Below are positions 8,472-16,911 of a DNA stretch of 64,000 nt, in pieces. A model generated the notes under the pieces. It had not been told where the DNA came from. It did not search any database and saw nothing but the letters and a program-made list of their open reading frames with translations. Positions within the stretch are counted from its first letter, which is position 1. Every line of letters begins with the position of its first letter. The position numbers were made by a program, and so were the translations under genes. This stretch comes from Streptomyces venezuelae (GTDB taxonomy: Bacteria > Actinomycetota > Actinomycetes > Streptomycetales > Streptomycetaceae), in the NCBI RefSeq assembly GCF_008642275.1, contig NZ_CP029189.1, positions 6,926,001-6,990,000 on the forward strand. Reading direction: 5' to 3'.

Positions 8472-10258
8472 ACGGCCAGCCCGAAGTCGGCTTGTGGGGG
8501 TGCGGCCTTGGCGATGGCCCGGGCGGTGATGGCGTCGGAGGCGGCCTTGGAGGCGGCGGACAGCTCGCCGGCGTCCGGTTCGAGGTACCAGGGGCGAAGG
8601 TCGAGCATGGCGGCGCGCAGGCCGGTCGCGAAGAGAAGGGCGGTTCCCTTGGGCAGTGCACGGATCCGGTCCGCGGGCAGGATCCGCTCCTGCCGCATGC
8701 TGATCGAGGTGGACTTGCCCGAGTCCGAGATGGAGGTGGACTTGGTCTCCACGTCGTGATCGCCGATCAGCCTGCTGAGCTTGTCCGCGAAATCCGGGTC
8801 GTCGATACCGGACCCGATGACCTTGATGGTGGCCGCGGACCACATGGCGTCCATGCCCGCATCGCCCCACACCTTCTGGCCCTGCCGGTAGGACTGCAAG
8901 ATCGTCATCGGGATGATTCCGCGCGAGCCCAGGTGCGAGTACAGGTCGGGGAGGTCGCTGATCTTGCACACGTTTGCGGCCTCGTCGAGGACCGCGAGCA
9001 TGGGCGGGTCGAGACGTCCGCCGGTCCGTTCGGCTCGAGCGGTTGCGGCCCGCATCACCGAGTCGGCGCACGCTGCGATGAGCGCGGAGGCGCCGCCGCC
9101 GCCGTCCTTGGAGAGCAGGAACAGCGTGTCGGTGGAGGCCACGAACTCCGCCGGGCGGAACTCCGCTGCGTCCTTCTGCGGGGTCACCCAGGCGGCGATG
9201 TCCGCGCTGAGCAGGGCGGACGCGTACTGTCTCGCGGTCTCATAGATACCGTCTCGGGTTTCCGGCGGGCCCTCGACCGTTCCCTTCAACTGGGCTGCGA
9301 CGGAGGTGAATCCGTGGTCGCGCAGGATGTCGAGCGGTCGCCGGTCGGCGGGGAACGCCAGCCACTGCATCACGTCCGTGATAGGGCGGTTGTCCAAGGC
9401 CGCGGCCAGGAACAACTGCGACAGTATGTTGCTGCCGGCCTTGGACCAGAAGTCGCCCTGCTGAGAGGCGTCCACGGACGCGGCGAGGAAGTGGCCGGCG
9501 AGCCGGTTCGCACCCTCCAGGGATTTCGCGTCCGCAAGGGGGTTCCACCACATCGTGCGCGGTGCGTGGGCGATCTGCTGGGGGTCCATCGACCACACCC
9601 GCCCCACCCGGCTGCGGGCGTCGAAGCAGGTCGTATAGGCGTCACCGGCCGCCTTGTTACTGGTCAGGAGTACGGCGCCGGGCGCGGCCAGGATGGAGGG
9701 GATCGCCAGCGAGGTGGTCTTCCCGGAGCGCGGTGCCATGATCGCCACCGCGACGTCCTCGTACCCCATGCGGACTTCGGTGCGGCTTCCCTGGAGGTTG
9801 CCGAGGAGGATTCCGGTGTCGGAGGCCGCGATGCGGTCGGCGTCCTTCAGGCTGGGGCGCAGGGAGCGGGCCTTGGCGGTGATCGCGCTGGCCAGGAGCG
9901 GCTCGATGTCTCTGGCCTTGGCGGTGCCCTGGACCCGGCGCCTGTTCTTCCCGCCGAAGGTGCCCTTGTGGCGGCTCCACCACACACCGCTGGCGGAGGC
10001 GAGGGCGATCAGGGCGAGTACGGGAAGGGTTCGAGCGCCGAGGAGCAGGGACGTTTCTCCTAGGCCGGGCCAGAGCTGGTCGGGGCGGATGAGGGCGTCG
10101 GCGGGTCGGTAGCCGGCCCAGGGGTGCCCGGTGAGCAGGGCGGTTAGGTTCCCGCCGAGCCAGGCGAGATGGGAGAGGGGGATGGCGACGGCGAAGACGC
10201 CGAGGAGGACTTTGAAGGCTATGTCGTAGCCGTCGGAGGAGGAGCTGGACTGGGACAA
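8468..10258 (-). CDS. VirD4/TraG-type conjugative coupling ATPase
   Basis: A 596-residue type IV coupling protein. Two N-terminal membrane segments (about residues 15-35 and 72-92) precede the ATPase. Walker A is APRSGKTT (175-182) and Walker B is MLAVLDEAANV (420-430). The C-terminal TraG/TraM-recognition part has PDLYSHLGSRGIIPMTILQS. Such proteins recruit the relaxase-DNA complex to the secretion channel and drive transfer. TTG at 10258 is chosen because it directly precedes the SQSSSSSDGYD leader and leaves a normal gap to the previous gene; the SD is weak. It overlaps the methyltransferase start by 4 bp. Confidence 0.88.
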   Translation of the reverse strand: MSQSSSSSDGYDIAFKVLLGVFAVAIPLSHLAWLGGNLTALLTGHPWAGYRPADALIRPDQLWPGLGETSLLLGARTLPVLALIALASASGVWWSRHKGTFGGKNRRRVQGTAKARDIEPLLASAITAKARSLRPSLKDADRIAASDTGILLGNLQGSRTEVRMGYEDVAVAIMAPRSGKTTSLAIPSILAAPGAVLLTSNKAAGDAYTTCFDARSRVGRVWSMDPQQIAHAPRTMWWNPLADAKSLEGANRLAGHFLAASVDASQQGDFWSKAGSNILSQLFLAAALDNRPITDVMQWLAFPADRRPLDILRDHGFTSVAAQLKGTVEGPPETRDGIYETARQYASALLSADIAAWVTPQKDAAEFRPAEFVASTDTLFLLSKDGGGGASALIAACADSVMRAATARAERTGGRLDPPMLAVLDEAANVCKISDLPDLYSHLGSRGIIPMTILQSYRQGQKVWGDAGMDAMWSAATIKVIGSGIDDPDFADKLSRLIGDHDVETKSTSISDSGKSTSISMRQERILPADRIRALPKGTALLFATGLRAAMLDLRPWYLEPDAGELSAASKAASDAITARAIAKAAPPQADFGLAV

Positions 10259-10298
10259 GGGCGCGCGGTTCCGTGAAGGGGGCGGGGGCGAAGGAGGG

Positions 10299-11072
10299 TC
10301 AGCGAGTGCGGCGGGGCAGCGACCCTCCGGGCGGCTGCGGCGGCAGCGGCGTGCCGGTGCGGTGGGCGGCGAGGCGGTCGACCCGGTCCCACAGGGCGTA
10401 CTCGGCCTGATGTGCGGGAACGCGGTCGCGGGCGATGCGAACGCTGTAGCGCAGGAAGGGGACCATCGCCTTCTCGTCACGCAGCAGCGGCTCAGTGGAG
10501 ACCATGCCGGCGAGGACGGCGGCGGTCAGGTGGGGCGGGGTGTGGTCGGAGAAGTACGCCCGCCAGGCCGGACGGGCGGTGGGCTCGGAGGCCCAGGGGC
10601 CGTCGTGGGCCGTGACCTCGATGTTCATCGCGCCGACCGGGTGCTGGGAGACGGCGACGAATCCGTCGGGCGAGGAGATCTGGTGGTCCCGTACGGGGTG
10701 CTTCCACCCGGTGTGCTCCAGGACCTGCATCGGATCGGCCATGCTGTCCGCCGGGCCGGTGGTGAGGGCGTCGGTGGCCGCGGCGACGATCTCGGCCGGG
10801 GTCCGGGCGCCGAAGCGCATGGTCCACGCCTTCTCGGTGCTGCTCCCGGTGTGGTGCAGGGTCCACCAGTGGTCGTCCGGGTCCGGTGACAGCAGCAGTT
10901 CGGCTTGGCGGTCGCGGCGGGTGAGCCGTACGGCCAGGCTCAGGGGGATGTGGGCCGGCTGCCAGCGGAATGCCTTCTGCAGCGGGGCGGTCACCCACCG
11001 GGGATCCCCGCCGCCGGCCATGTAGCGGGGAGCGACCTGGGCCAGCACCGGCGGCTTCTCGGGCCCGCTCAC
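10299..11072 (-). CDS. DUF317 domain protein
   Basis: A 257-residue DUF317 protein. Two DUF317-like halves are visible: VAPRYMAGGGDPRWVTAPLQ with the strand WWTLHHTG and MRFGARTPAEIVAAATDAL; then ISSPDGFVAVSQHP, WRAYFSDHTPPHLTAAVLAG. The recurring pattern is a W-x-x-x-F/FS turn followed by TPPHLxAA and a helix. DUF317 is a Streptomyces-restricted family of unknown function, often multicopy on plasmids and ICEs. The GTG start overlaps the preceding small gene's stop (GTGA). It lies immediately upstream of virD4 in the operon. Confidence 0.8.
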   Translation of the reverse strand: MSGPEKPPVLAQVAPRYMAGGGDPRWVTAPLQKAFRWQPAHIPLSLAVRLTRRDRQAELLLSPDPDDHWWTLHHTGSSTEKAWTMRFGARTPAEIVAAATDALTTGPADSMADPMQVLEHTGWKHPVRDHQISSPDGFVAVSQHPVGAMNIEVTAHDGPWASEPTARPAWRAYFSDHTPPHLTAAVLAGMVSTEPLLRDEKAMVPFLRYSVRIARDRVPAHQAEYALWDRVDRLAAHRTGTPLPPQPPGGSLPRRTR

Positions 11073-11263
11073 CGCTGTGCGCCTTCCGTGACGGAGAGGG
11101 TGATGTGGTTCGCGGTGACCGTACGGCGTGCGACGGCGAGTTCGAGGTGGTCGGCGTGCGTGGCAAACAGGCCGACCCGTGCGGAGCGGAAGACGGGAAG
11201 ACGGGCGGCTATCTCCTGGTGACCGGGGACGGCGGCGCGGCCGGAGGGGACGGATTGGGGCAC
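11069..11263 (-). CDS. Small hypothetical protein (64 aa) in the transfer operon
   Basis: GTG 11263 is preceded by AAAGG seven bases upstream. The stop overlaps the next gene's GTG start (GTGA), so the two are translationally coupled. The protein has no membrane segment; the core ARLPVFRSARVGLFATHADH and a Val-rich ELAVARRTVTANHITLSV strand suggest a small alpha/beta fold. No family recognised. Confidence 0.55.
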   Translation of the reverse strand: MPQSVPSGRAAVPGHQEIAARLPVFRSARVGLFATHADHLELAVARRTVTANHITLSVTEGAQR

Positions 11264-11283
11264 GGGCGGGCCTTTACGAGGGT

Positions 11284-12114
11284 TCAGGGGCGGGATGCGC
11301 GGGAGGGTGCCGGGCTTGCTGGGGCGGCGGCCGGTGCCGGCAGGCGGGTGGTGAGGCGGGTGCGGCGCTGGGTGCGGGCCCGGGCCCGGGCGGCGTCGAT
11401 GCGGGAGAAGTGGGCTTCGACCGCCTGCTCCGGGGTGAGCGGGCTGTTCTCCTGCCGGGCGGCGTGGTGGTCGAGGTCGTGCATGCCGCGCAGGACGGGG
11501 GCGGTGGAGACGAGCTGCTCGGCCAGGCCGGCCATGAGGTGGTCCGGGACCGGGCCGCTGATCCAGATCTGCCAGATCGGGGGACCGCTGTGCTCGGGCT
11601 TGGCCTCGATGAGCCACGCGAGGTGGTCGGGTGAGTCGTTGAAGATGGGGCGCAGTTCGGCCCGGATCGGCAGCCTCGGGTCGGGCGAGATGGCCTCGCC
11701 GGTTCCGTCCCGGCGGAGGTCTACGCTCCACCCCGCCTTCCGCATGTGCTCCCACGGCCCGGTGTCGCCTCGGCGCGGGCCGCCGAAGAGGCGGTCAGTG
11801 AATCCGGCGATGATCTCCGCCGGGACCATCCGGCCGAAGGAGGCGTTCCACGTCCAGGCGACGGAGTGGATCCGCCACCAGGAGCCGGAGGCAAACGGGT
11901 CGATCACCATCTGGTGCCGGGCCTCGTCGGGACCGGCCAGGGCAATCCGGGGGTCGCCAGGGGCGGAGGTGAGGGTCCATCCGGCGGCGAGCAGGGCGTG
12001 GGTGACGTGGCGAGGGTCCCCGGGCCCCGCGAGGTGGCGGGGCGCTGTCTCGAAAGGGATCTTCGTGTGGTGGTCGTTGGCGTACGAGGCCCGCTGGGCG
12101 GGGCTTACTGCCAC
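11284..12114 (-). CDS. DUF317 domain protein
   Basis: A 276-residue paralogue of the neighbouring DUF317 proteins. PRHLAGPGDPRHVTHALLAA opens the domain, followed by SWWRIHSVAWTWNASFGRMV, VPAEIIAGFTDRL and a second half with LAWLIEAKPEHSGPPIWQIW and VPDHLMAGLAEQLVS. The C-terminus is an Arg/Ala/Pro-rich tail. It overlaps the 121-residue protein upstream by 10 bp. Sequence similarity to its neighbours is low outside the turn motifs, so the copies have diverged rather than being recent duplicates. Confidence 0.75.
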   Translation of the reverse strand: MAVSPAQRASYANDHHTKIPFETAPRHLAGPGDPRHVTHALLAAGWTLTSAPGDPRIALAGPDEARHQMVIDPFASGSWWRIHSVAWTWNASFGRMVPAEIIAGFTDRLFGGPRRGDTGPWEHMRKAGWSVDLRRDGTGEAISPDPRLPIRAELRPIFNDSPDHLAWLIEAKPEHSGPPIWQIWISGPVPDHLMAGLAEQLVSTAPVLRGMHDLDHHAARQENSPLTPEQAVEAHFSRIDAARARARTQRRTRLTTRLPAPAAAPASPAPSRASRP

Positions 12115-12470
12115 GGGGCCGTCTCAGCGGGGCTCGTACGGACGGGCGCGGTGCGCAGGGGGTCAAGGGTGAGGGCGAGCAGGCGCAGGTCCTGCAGAAC
12201 GGATGCGGCCTCGACGTATTCGCCCAGAGTCGCCTCGACGGTGTCGGTGCGAGGGACGGTGGTCTCCTGGGCGAGGTAGCGGGCGATGCCCCGCAGGGCT
12301 TCGCCGAGGCGGACCGCGGTGCCGGTGTCCGCGTCAACGAGCGCCGCGATCAAGGAGAGCGCCTCGGTCACGTGCGGGCCGGTCCGCAGGTAGGCGGTCA
12401 AGAGGTGCAGGGTGTGTGCGGAGGCACGGACGTCCTCGGCGGTCAGCCGGGTGATGTGTCCGTCAGTCAT
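12105..12470 (-). CDS. Hypothetical helical protein (121 aa)
   Basis: An ATG-started, mostly alpha-helical protein. Leu/Ala heptads (SAHTLHLLTAYL, EALSLIAALVDADTG, RLGEALRGIARYLAQ, AASVLQDLRLLALTLDPL) suggest a small helical bundle. No cysteine or catalytic pattern stands out and no family is recognised. It overlaps the downstream DUF317 gene by 10 bp, so it belongs to the same transcription unit. Confidence 0.6.
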   Translation of the reverse strand: MTDGHITRLTAEDVRASAHTLHLLTAYLRTGPHVTEALSLIAALVDADTGTAVRLGEALRGIARYLAQETTVPRTDTVEATLGEYVEAASVLQDLRLLALTLDPLRTAPVRTSPAETAPWQ

Positions 12471-12604
12471 CGAAAGCTCCGGGGAAATGAGGGCGGTTCA
12501 GCGGCGCTGGCGTGCCGGGCCGTGACCGCGAAGACGTCGTGAGGCGTGGTGAACGACGGGCCCAGGGCGCGGGAGAGGGACGGCGGGGAGGGAGCAGGGC
12601 GGAT

Positions 12605-13393
12605 TCATCGGGTCCTTGCGTAGCCGGACGCCTTGGAGCCGGTGCGGGCGCGGGAGGAGACCCAGTTGTGGCTCCAGGCTGCGGCGCGGGCGGCGGAGAT
12701 GCGGGCCTGCTGCCAGGCGCCGAGCTGGTCGGGCATGACGGACACGGAGGTGACGCGGATGCGGTTGCTGAGCGGGACGTGCCCGAGCGGGCGCATCACC
12801 GGCTCCGGGTCGGCCAGGGCCGTGGTCAGGGACTGCACCAGGTGCAGCGGGGTGCTCGCGGTGGCCTGCGCGTTCCACACAGGTCCGTGCTCGTTGCGGG
12901 CGCCGACCCACCAGTGGTTCTGGCTGCCGTCACCGCCGGGTTGGACGTACTGCACGACGGCATGCCGGTCGGGGCTCTGGGCGACGAAGTAGTCGTCCTG
13001 CTGCATGCTCCACGACTTCTCGGTGAGCGGCGCCCACACGTTCGGGGCGTGCGCCGAACGCGGCTTGGTCAGAGCATCGGTCAGGCCCGCCACGATCTCC
13101 ACCGGGGTCTGCGGGGTCAGGGTGACCTGCCAGGCCGGCTGATGTCCGTGCGCGGCCCCGTGGACCTGCCAGCCGCCCGGCGCCTGATAGGCGACGCGCA
13201 CCATTTGGTCGGACGAGTCGAAGGCGAGCATCGTGCCGGAGCTGCGGGTGATGTCCTTCCACCCCGACGCGCGCAGGAACTCGGTGACGTGGCGCAGGTC
13301 TCCACCGCCGGCCAGGTAGCGGGGCTCGACCAGGTAGTGCTGCTGCGCCTGCTGAGCCTGGGCCCAGCCGGTCCACTGCTGTCTCTTGCTCAA
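12605..13393 (-). CDS. DUF317 domain protein
   Basis: A 262-residue DUF317 protein. TTG 13393 is preferred because it overlaps the preceding stop as TTGA, the style of this operon; longer frames run into the previous gene. Domain signs are EPRYLAGGGDLRHVTEFLRA, GWKDITRSSGTMLAFDS, GHQPAWQVTLTPQTPVEIVA and a second half with NHWWVGARNEHGPVWNAQAT followed by STPLHLVQSLTTALAD. It is the third DUF317 paralogue within 3.1 kb. Confidence 0.75.
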   Translation of the reverse strand: MSKRQQWTGWAQAQQAQQHYLVEPRYLAGGGDLRHVTEFLRASGWKDITRSSGTMLAFDSSDQMVRVAYQAPGGWQVHGAAHGHQPAWQVTLTPQTPVEIVAGLTDALTKPRSAHAPNVWAPLTEKSWSMQQDDYFVAQSPDRHAVVQYVQPGGDGSQNHWWVGARNEHGPVWNAQATASTPLHLVQSLTTALADPEPVMRPLGHVPLSNRIRVTSVSVMPDQLGAWQQARISAARAAAWSHNWVSSRARTGSKASGYARTR

Positions 13394-13773
13394 CGGCGCC
13401 TCCCCCGCGCCACCAGGGCGGTGGCCTGCGTGGCCGCCGGAGAGGACGTGGTCAGGGAGCGGCGTGAGGCGATCTCCTCGAACACTTCCTGGTGTTCGTC
13501 CAGGTCGAGGCCGAGGTCGTGCAGGGTGTTGGCGGTACGCCCGAGCGCCAGCCACATCTCCGCGGGAAAGACGCCGCTCTGGGCGTGGTGCTTGGTGACG
13601 TAGGTGCCGGTGCCGACCAGGGCTGTCAGCCTGCCGAGGATGCCGTTCTCGGCGTCCAGGACCTGCTGGAGGATCTGCGCGGCCTGCTGGGGCCCGGCCT
13701 GGGACAGGTGTGCGGAGAGCTGGTCGAGCTGGTGGGTGATGCTGTCGGTGAGCGTGGTCGCGGGTGGGGTCAT
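13390..13773 (-). CDS. Hypothetical helical protein (127 aa)
   Basis: Starts at ATG 13773 (MTPPATTLTDSITHQLDQLS). The body is amphipathic helix: LSAHLSQAGPQQAAQILQQV, GILGRLTALVGTGTYV and TLHDLGLDLDEHQEVFEEIA, ending in an Arg/Ala-rich tail. It may form a coiled coil. The same architecture recurs in the plus-strand proteins at 34219-35525 (Leu-rich helices plus Pro/Ala/Arg tail), suggesting a family of small element-borne helical proteins. Function unknown. Confidence 0.55.
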   Translation of the reverse strand: MTPPATTLTDSITHQLDQLSAHLSQAGPQQAAQILQQVLDAENGILGRLTALVGTGTYVTKHHAQSGVFPAEMWLALGRTANTLHDLGLDLDEHQEVFEEIASRRSLTTSSPAATQATALVARGRRR

Positions 13774-13811
13774 GGGCGGTCCAGGGGGCTGTGCCGTACC
13801 CCCGACGGTGG

Positions 13812-14048
13812 TCAGCGGGTGTGGCGATGGGTGGGGGCGGCCGGCCGCTCGGCGCACGTCGGCGGTGCGAGTTGGGGCCGGTCGGGGCCTGCGGCTTTGA
13901 CGACGGCGGAGCGCAGGTAGCGGCGCAGCAGGAAACGGGCGAGCCGCGGGCGGCTGGCGGCGTTGAGCGGTGGGACGCGTGGCCGGTTGCCGGTGCTGTC
14001 GGCGGTTGGCTTGGCGTGGGTGGGGCGGTGCCGGAGGGTATGGGTCAC
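13812..14048 (-). CDS. Small basic protein (78 aa)
   Basis: GTG 14048 overlaps the preceding stop as GTGA, so translation is coupled to the larger gene upstream. The protein is highly basic (PRLARFLLRRYLRSAVVKAA) with flanking Pro-rich segments. It could bind nucleic acid, but no motif proves this. No family recognised. Confidence 0.45.
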   Translation of the reverse strand: MTHTLRHRPTHAKPTADSTGNRPRVPPLNAASRPRLARFLLRRYLRSAVVKAAGPDRPQLAPPTCAERPAAPTHRHTR

Positions 14049-15493
14049 CGGGCGCGGGCGGTGGTCCGGGCGCCGGGCGGCGGAGTGGGCAGCGTGGCCT
14101 CCGCGGCAGGGCGGGCGGCGGCTCGCAGCACGGTGCCGATGCCGAGGCGTGCGAGGCGGGCGCCGGCCGCTTGGACGGCGTGGGCCTGGGTGCGGGTGTC
14201 GTCCCCGGAGAGCACGTACGCGCTTGATGCGGTGTCCCACGCGAACCCTTCGGAGACCAGGGCCTCGGCTGCGGGCCGGGCGGTGGTGACGGCGGCGAGG
14301 GATCCGTCCTCGAGCCAGGTCATCACCACCTGCTGCGGCTGAGCATCGGGGGCGGGGAGAGGCTGTGTGGGGTTCATCGCGTTGTGCCGGACCTGGGCGA
14401 GCGCGATGTCGTAGCGAGGCAGCAGGTCGGCGGTGATGACGCGGGCGGCGCGCTCGGGATCGGCAGGCACGGCGATCCCGTCGGGTTCGCGGACCCCGGT
14501 GAACGCCTCCGGGGCGACGCCGGACGGAGCCATGGCGGCCGCGAGGAACTCCTCCTCGTGCCGGGGATGGAGGGTGACGTACAGGCGGGTGCCGTCGTCG
14601 CAGGTGAGGTGGGCGTCTGCGCCCAGGGTGTACTCGGCGAGGGCGGCGGCCACTTCGTTGAGGTCCCAGACGTCTTCGGCATGGAGGAACTGGTCTTCGC
14701 GCTGCTGGTGTTGGTGGTGGTGCACGGTCCAGTTCCCGGGGAGTTCCTCAGAGAGGATGGTGGCGAACGACTCCACGTCTCGGCTGTCGTCGTCGGGCAG
14801 GGCGCGGGGGGCGGGCATGGGCTCCTCGAACATGGGGCGGGGGTCATCGGGTCCGTCCGGAGGCGGTAGGGGCTGGTGCGGCCGGTGGTCCGGCGGGCAG
14901 TGACGTGCCCGGCCGGGCTGGGGCCGTGGTGCGGTCGGCGAGTTCTGCGCGGGTATGGAGCAGTCGGCGGTGATGGGCCCGAGCCGGTGCTCGGCCAGGT
15001 AGCGCATGCGGGCCGCGACGTGCCGGTCCGCAGGTCCGTCGAGGCCGTCGTAGACGGCGGCAAGGGAGTGGAGGACCTGGTCCAGGGCGGCGAGGATGCC
15101 GTCGTGCGCGGCGGTCACCTCCTCCAGCCGGTCGGACACTTCGGCCGGGCTGGCCGCCTCGCGGATGGCGGCGGCGAGGTTGGCGATGGACCGGCCGTCC
15201 GTGACGTAGCGGTCCTGTGTCGTCGCCGTCGCGCATTCGGCGTCGGCCTCGACCCGGTACCCCGCGGCTTGGAGCCGGGCGACGGCGAGCTGGGCCACTG
15301 TGGCCTGGTCCGCCGGCAGAACGGTCGGCGACATCCGATGCCAGGTAGCGGCGTGAACCTCGCGGAGGAAGAAGGTGCGTTCCGGGATGCCGTGGGCCAG
15401 CCCGTCACCGCCGCGGGCGACGATCCGGCCGGTGTCGATCTCCCGGGCGACCGTGACGGGCGGTGCCTTGCGCGGGGTGGCCGGCTCGTTCAC
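14045..15493 (-). CDS. Two-part hypothetical protein (LPGxW family C-terminal half, possible internal start)
   Basis: A single 482-residue open frame from GTG 15493, which overlaps the relaxase-like gene's stop as GTGA. Residues 1-200 are a helical region with LAAAIREAASPAEVSDRLEE, ending in a Pro-rich linker. The second half (257 residues from Met at 14818) has LSEELPGNWTVHHHQHQQRE, AEYTLGADAHLTCDDGTRLY, EPDGIAVPADPERAARVITA and DLLPRYDIALAQV. It is clearly a paralogue of the proteins at 20765-21547 and 18249-19385. GAGGAG sits 3 nt before the 14818 ATG, so the C-terminal half may also be made alone. The fusion or nested gene is unusual; function unknown. Confidence 0.6.
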   Translation of the reverse strand: MNEPATPRKAPPVTVAREIDTGRIVARGGDGLAHGIPERTFFLREVHAATWHRMSPTVLPADQATVAQLAVARLQAAGYRVEADAECATATTQDRYVTDGRSIANLAAAIREAASPAEVSDRLEEVTAAHDGILAALDQVLHSLAAVYDGLDGPADRHVAARMRYLAEHRLGPITADCSIPAQNSPTAPRPQPGRARHCPPDHRPHQPLPPPDGPDDPRPMFEEPMPAPRALPDDDSRDVESFATILSEELPGNWTVHHHQHQQREDQFLHAEDVWDLNEVAAALAEYTLGADAHLTCDDGTRLYVTLHPRHEEEFLAAAMAPSGVAPEAFTGVREPDGIAVPADPERAARVITADLLPRYDIALAQVRHNAMNPTQPLPAPDAQPQQVVMTWLEDGSLAAVTTARPAAEALVSEGFAWDTASSAYVLSGDDTRTQAHAVQAAGARLARLGIGTVLRAAARPAAEATLPTPPPGARTTARAR

Positions 15494-16383
15494 CGGGCCG
15501 CCACCCGCGATGCGGCAGGCGCCTGTACCGGCCGGGCCGGCGCAAGGGCGGCCGGAGGCGCGGGAGGCTGGAGTCGGGAGGCGATCTCGCCCAGCTGCTC
15601 CTGCAGCCCGTACAGGCGACGGGCCGCCCAGAACAAGTCCCGTGCGGCGGCGTCGGTTTGGTCGCCGGGCAGCGAGGCGGCCTGCCGGCCGACCTCCTCC
15701 ACGAGCTGTCGCACGGCGGCGATCGGGCCGGACTGCTCGGCGGCGAGCTGCCGCAGGATTCCCGCGAGAGGGCCGGTCGCGGTCGGCACCCGCGGGGCGA
15801 CTACGTGCTCCAGGCCGGTCATCGGGTCCTGGCGTGCGGAGTCCTGCCGGTGGCTGGAATGCAGGAGGAGGTCGGCCTCGATTTTCCGTGCCTCGGCGAC
15901 CAGGGTCTGCAGGAGGCGTCGGGGCGGGGCACTCCAGGTGCCGTCGAGGCGGATGAGGTTGGCAATCACGTCCAAGCGGCCGGGCTGGGCCTGGACCGCG
16001 ATCCACTGGCATGCCTGGTCGTCTCCGGGTGGCGCTATACCGGCGACACGGGCGATCCGGTATCCGATCTCGGACCACTCGGCGTGGCTCAGCTCCCGGT
16101 CCAGCGGATGCATGTGCGCGGTGACGTGGAGGATTGCGCGCCGGTCGCCGTCGGGCCCGGAGGCGAGCGGGTGCTCCAGCGACGGGTCGGCGAGATGGTC
16201 GGCCCACGTTGCCGAGCTCCAGGTCTCGCCCGCGTCGGTGTAGTGGTCCAGCCTGTTCGAGTGGGCCACCACCGTGCCGCCGGGCTCGGTGGTCAGGCCC
16301 TCGGCCATGCTGATCTCCCGTCCGAGCGCCTCGGCGAGGGCTTCCTCGGCGGTCACGTCACGGGAGTGGATTGCAATGATCAT
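15490..16383 (-). CDS. Relaxase-fold paralogue lacking the HUH catalytic histidines
   Basis: A 297-residue protein whose residues 83-165 align by eye with the element's true relaxase (53381-55093). ILHVTAHMHPLDRELSHAEW parallels VWHLSVRNGPTDRILSDQEW, then RIARVAGI parallels RIVAAAGI. Where the relaxase has HADDHIHILATLVREDG, this protein has QAQPGRLDVIANLIRLDG, so all three metal-binding histidines are gone while the fold-defining residues persist. The rest is helical with a coiled-coil-like middle. ATG 16383 is chosen because GAGCGAG precedes it; ATG 16404 would add seven residues. It may be a DNA-binding or accessory relaxosome protein. The relation is by inspection only. Confidence 0.6.
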   Translation of the reverse strand: MIIAIHSRDVTAEEALAEALGREISMAEGLTTEPGGTVVAHSNRLDHYTDAGETWSSATWADHLADPSLEHPLASGPDGDRRAILHVTAHMHPLDRELSHAEWSEIGYRIARVAGIAPPGDDQACQWIAVQAQPGRLDVIANLIRLDGTWSAPPRRLLQTLVAEARKIEADLLLHSSHRQDSARQDPMTGLEHVVAPRVPTATGPLAGILRQLAAEQSGPIAAVRQLVEEVGRQAASLPGDQTDAAARDLFWAARRLYGLQEQLGEIASRLQPPAPPAALAPARPVQAPAASRVAAR

Positions 16384-16455
16384 GGTCTCGCTCGGGGATT
16401 GCATTTCGAGGGGATGGCAGAGGCCCGCGCCTTCGGGGCGGCGGTATGGCCGTGG

Positions 16456-16872
16456 TCAGCGCCCGGGCCGGGCGTCGGCGACGTGGAGGAGCTGGGCGTG
16501 GGCGGTCAGGGAGTACCAGCGGCAGTCCACGGCCTCCTCGCCGTCCCCGAGGCGCTTGACCAGGTACTCCCGCAGCGCTTTCTGGTGCATCAGACACTCT
16601 GGGCACCGCTTGGACAGGTGCACCAGGTAGCGGGGGTGGGCCGTGATGTAGGAGCGGTCGCCGCCGTTGGGGTCGAGCAGCCGCCACCCGTCCTCGTCGG
16701 TCGGGGTGTGCCACGAGTCGGCCACGACCTTCATCGCGTCGCCCCACAGCTCTCCACCGGCGGCGCCCTTGAGGATCACGACGTGCTCGCCGGGGCGGAA
16801 GTGATGGTGGGTGATGTCCCGCTCCGGGGTGAGCGGGTCGGGCGGCAGGTACACGGGGCGGGTCTCGGGCAC
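16456..16872 (-). CDS. Hypothetical protein, first gene of the minus-strand operon
   Basis: A 138-residue protein. GTG 16872 is chosen because GGAGG lies seven bases upstream; a TTG at 16914 lacks a site. Features are PPDPLTPERDITHHHFRPGE, KGAAGGELWGDAMKVVADSW, a possible metal pair CPEC followed by MHQ, and a C-terminal DCRWYSLTAHAQLLHV strand. The GEHVVILKG turn suggests a small beta domain. It is the promoter-proximal gene 40 bp downstream of a palindromic operator element. Family unknown. Confidence 0.65.
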   Translation of the reverse strand: MPETRPVYLPPDPLTPERDITHHHFRPGEHVVILKGAAGGELWGDAMKVVADSWHTPTDEDGWRLLDPNGGDRSYITAHPRYLVHLSKRCPECLMHQKALREYLVKRLGDGEEAVDCRWYSLTAHAQLLHVADARPGR

Positions 16873-16911
16873 GGAGGGTCCTCCACGAAGGCGCTGGGCG
16901 GCGGTGGAAGA

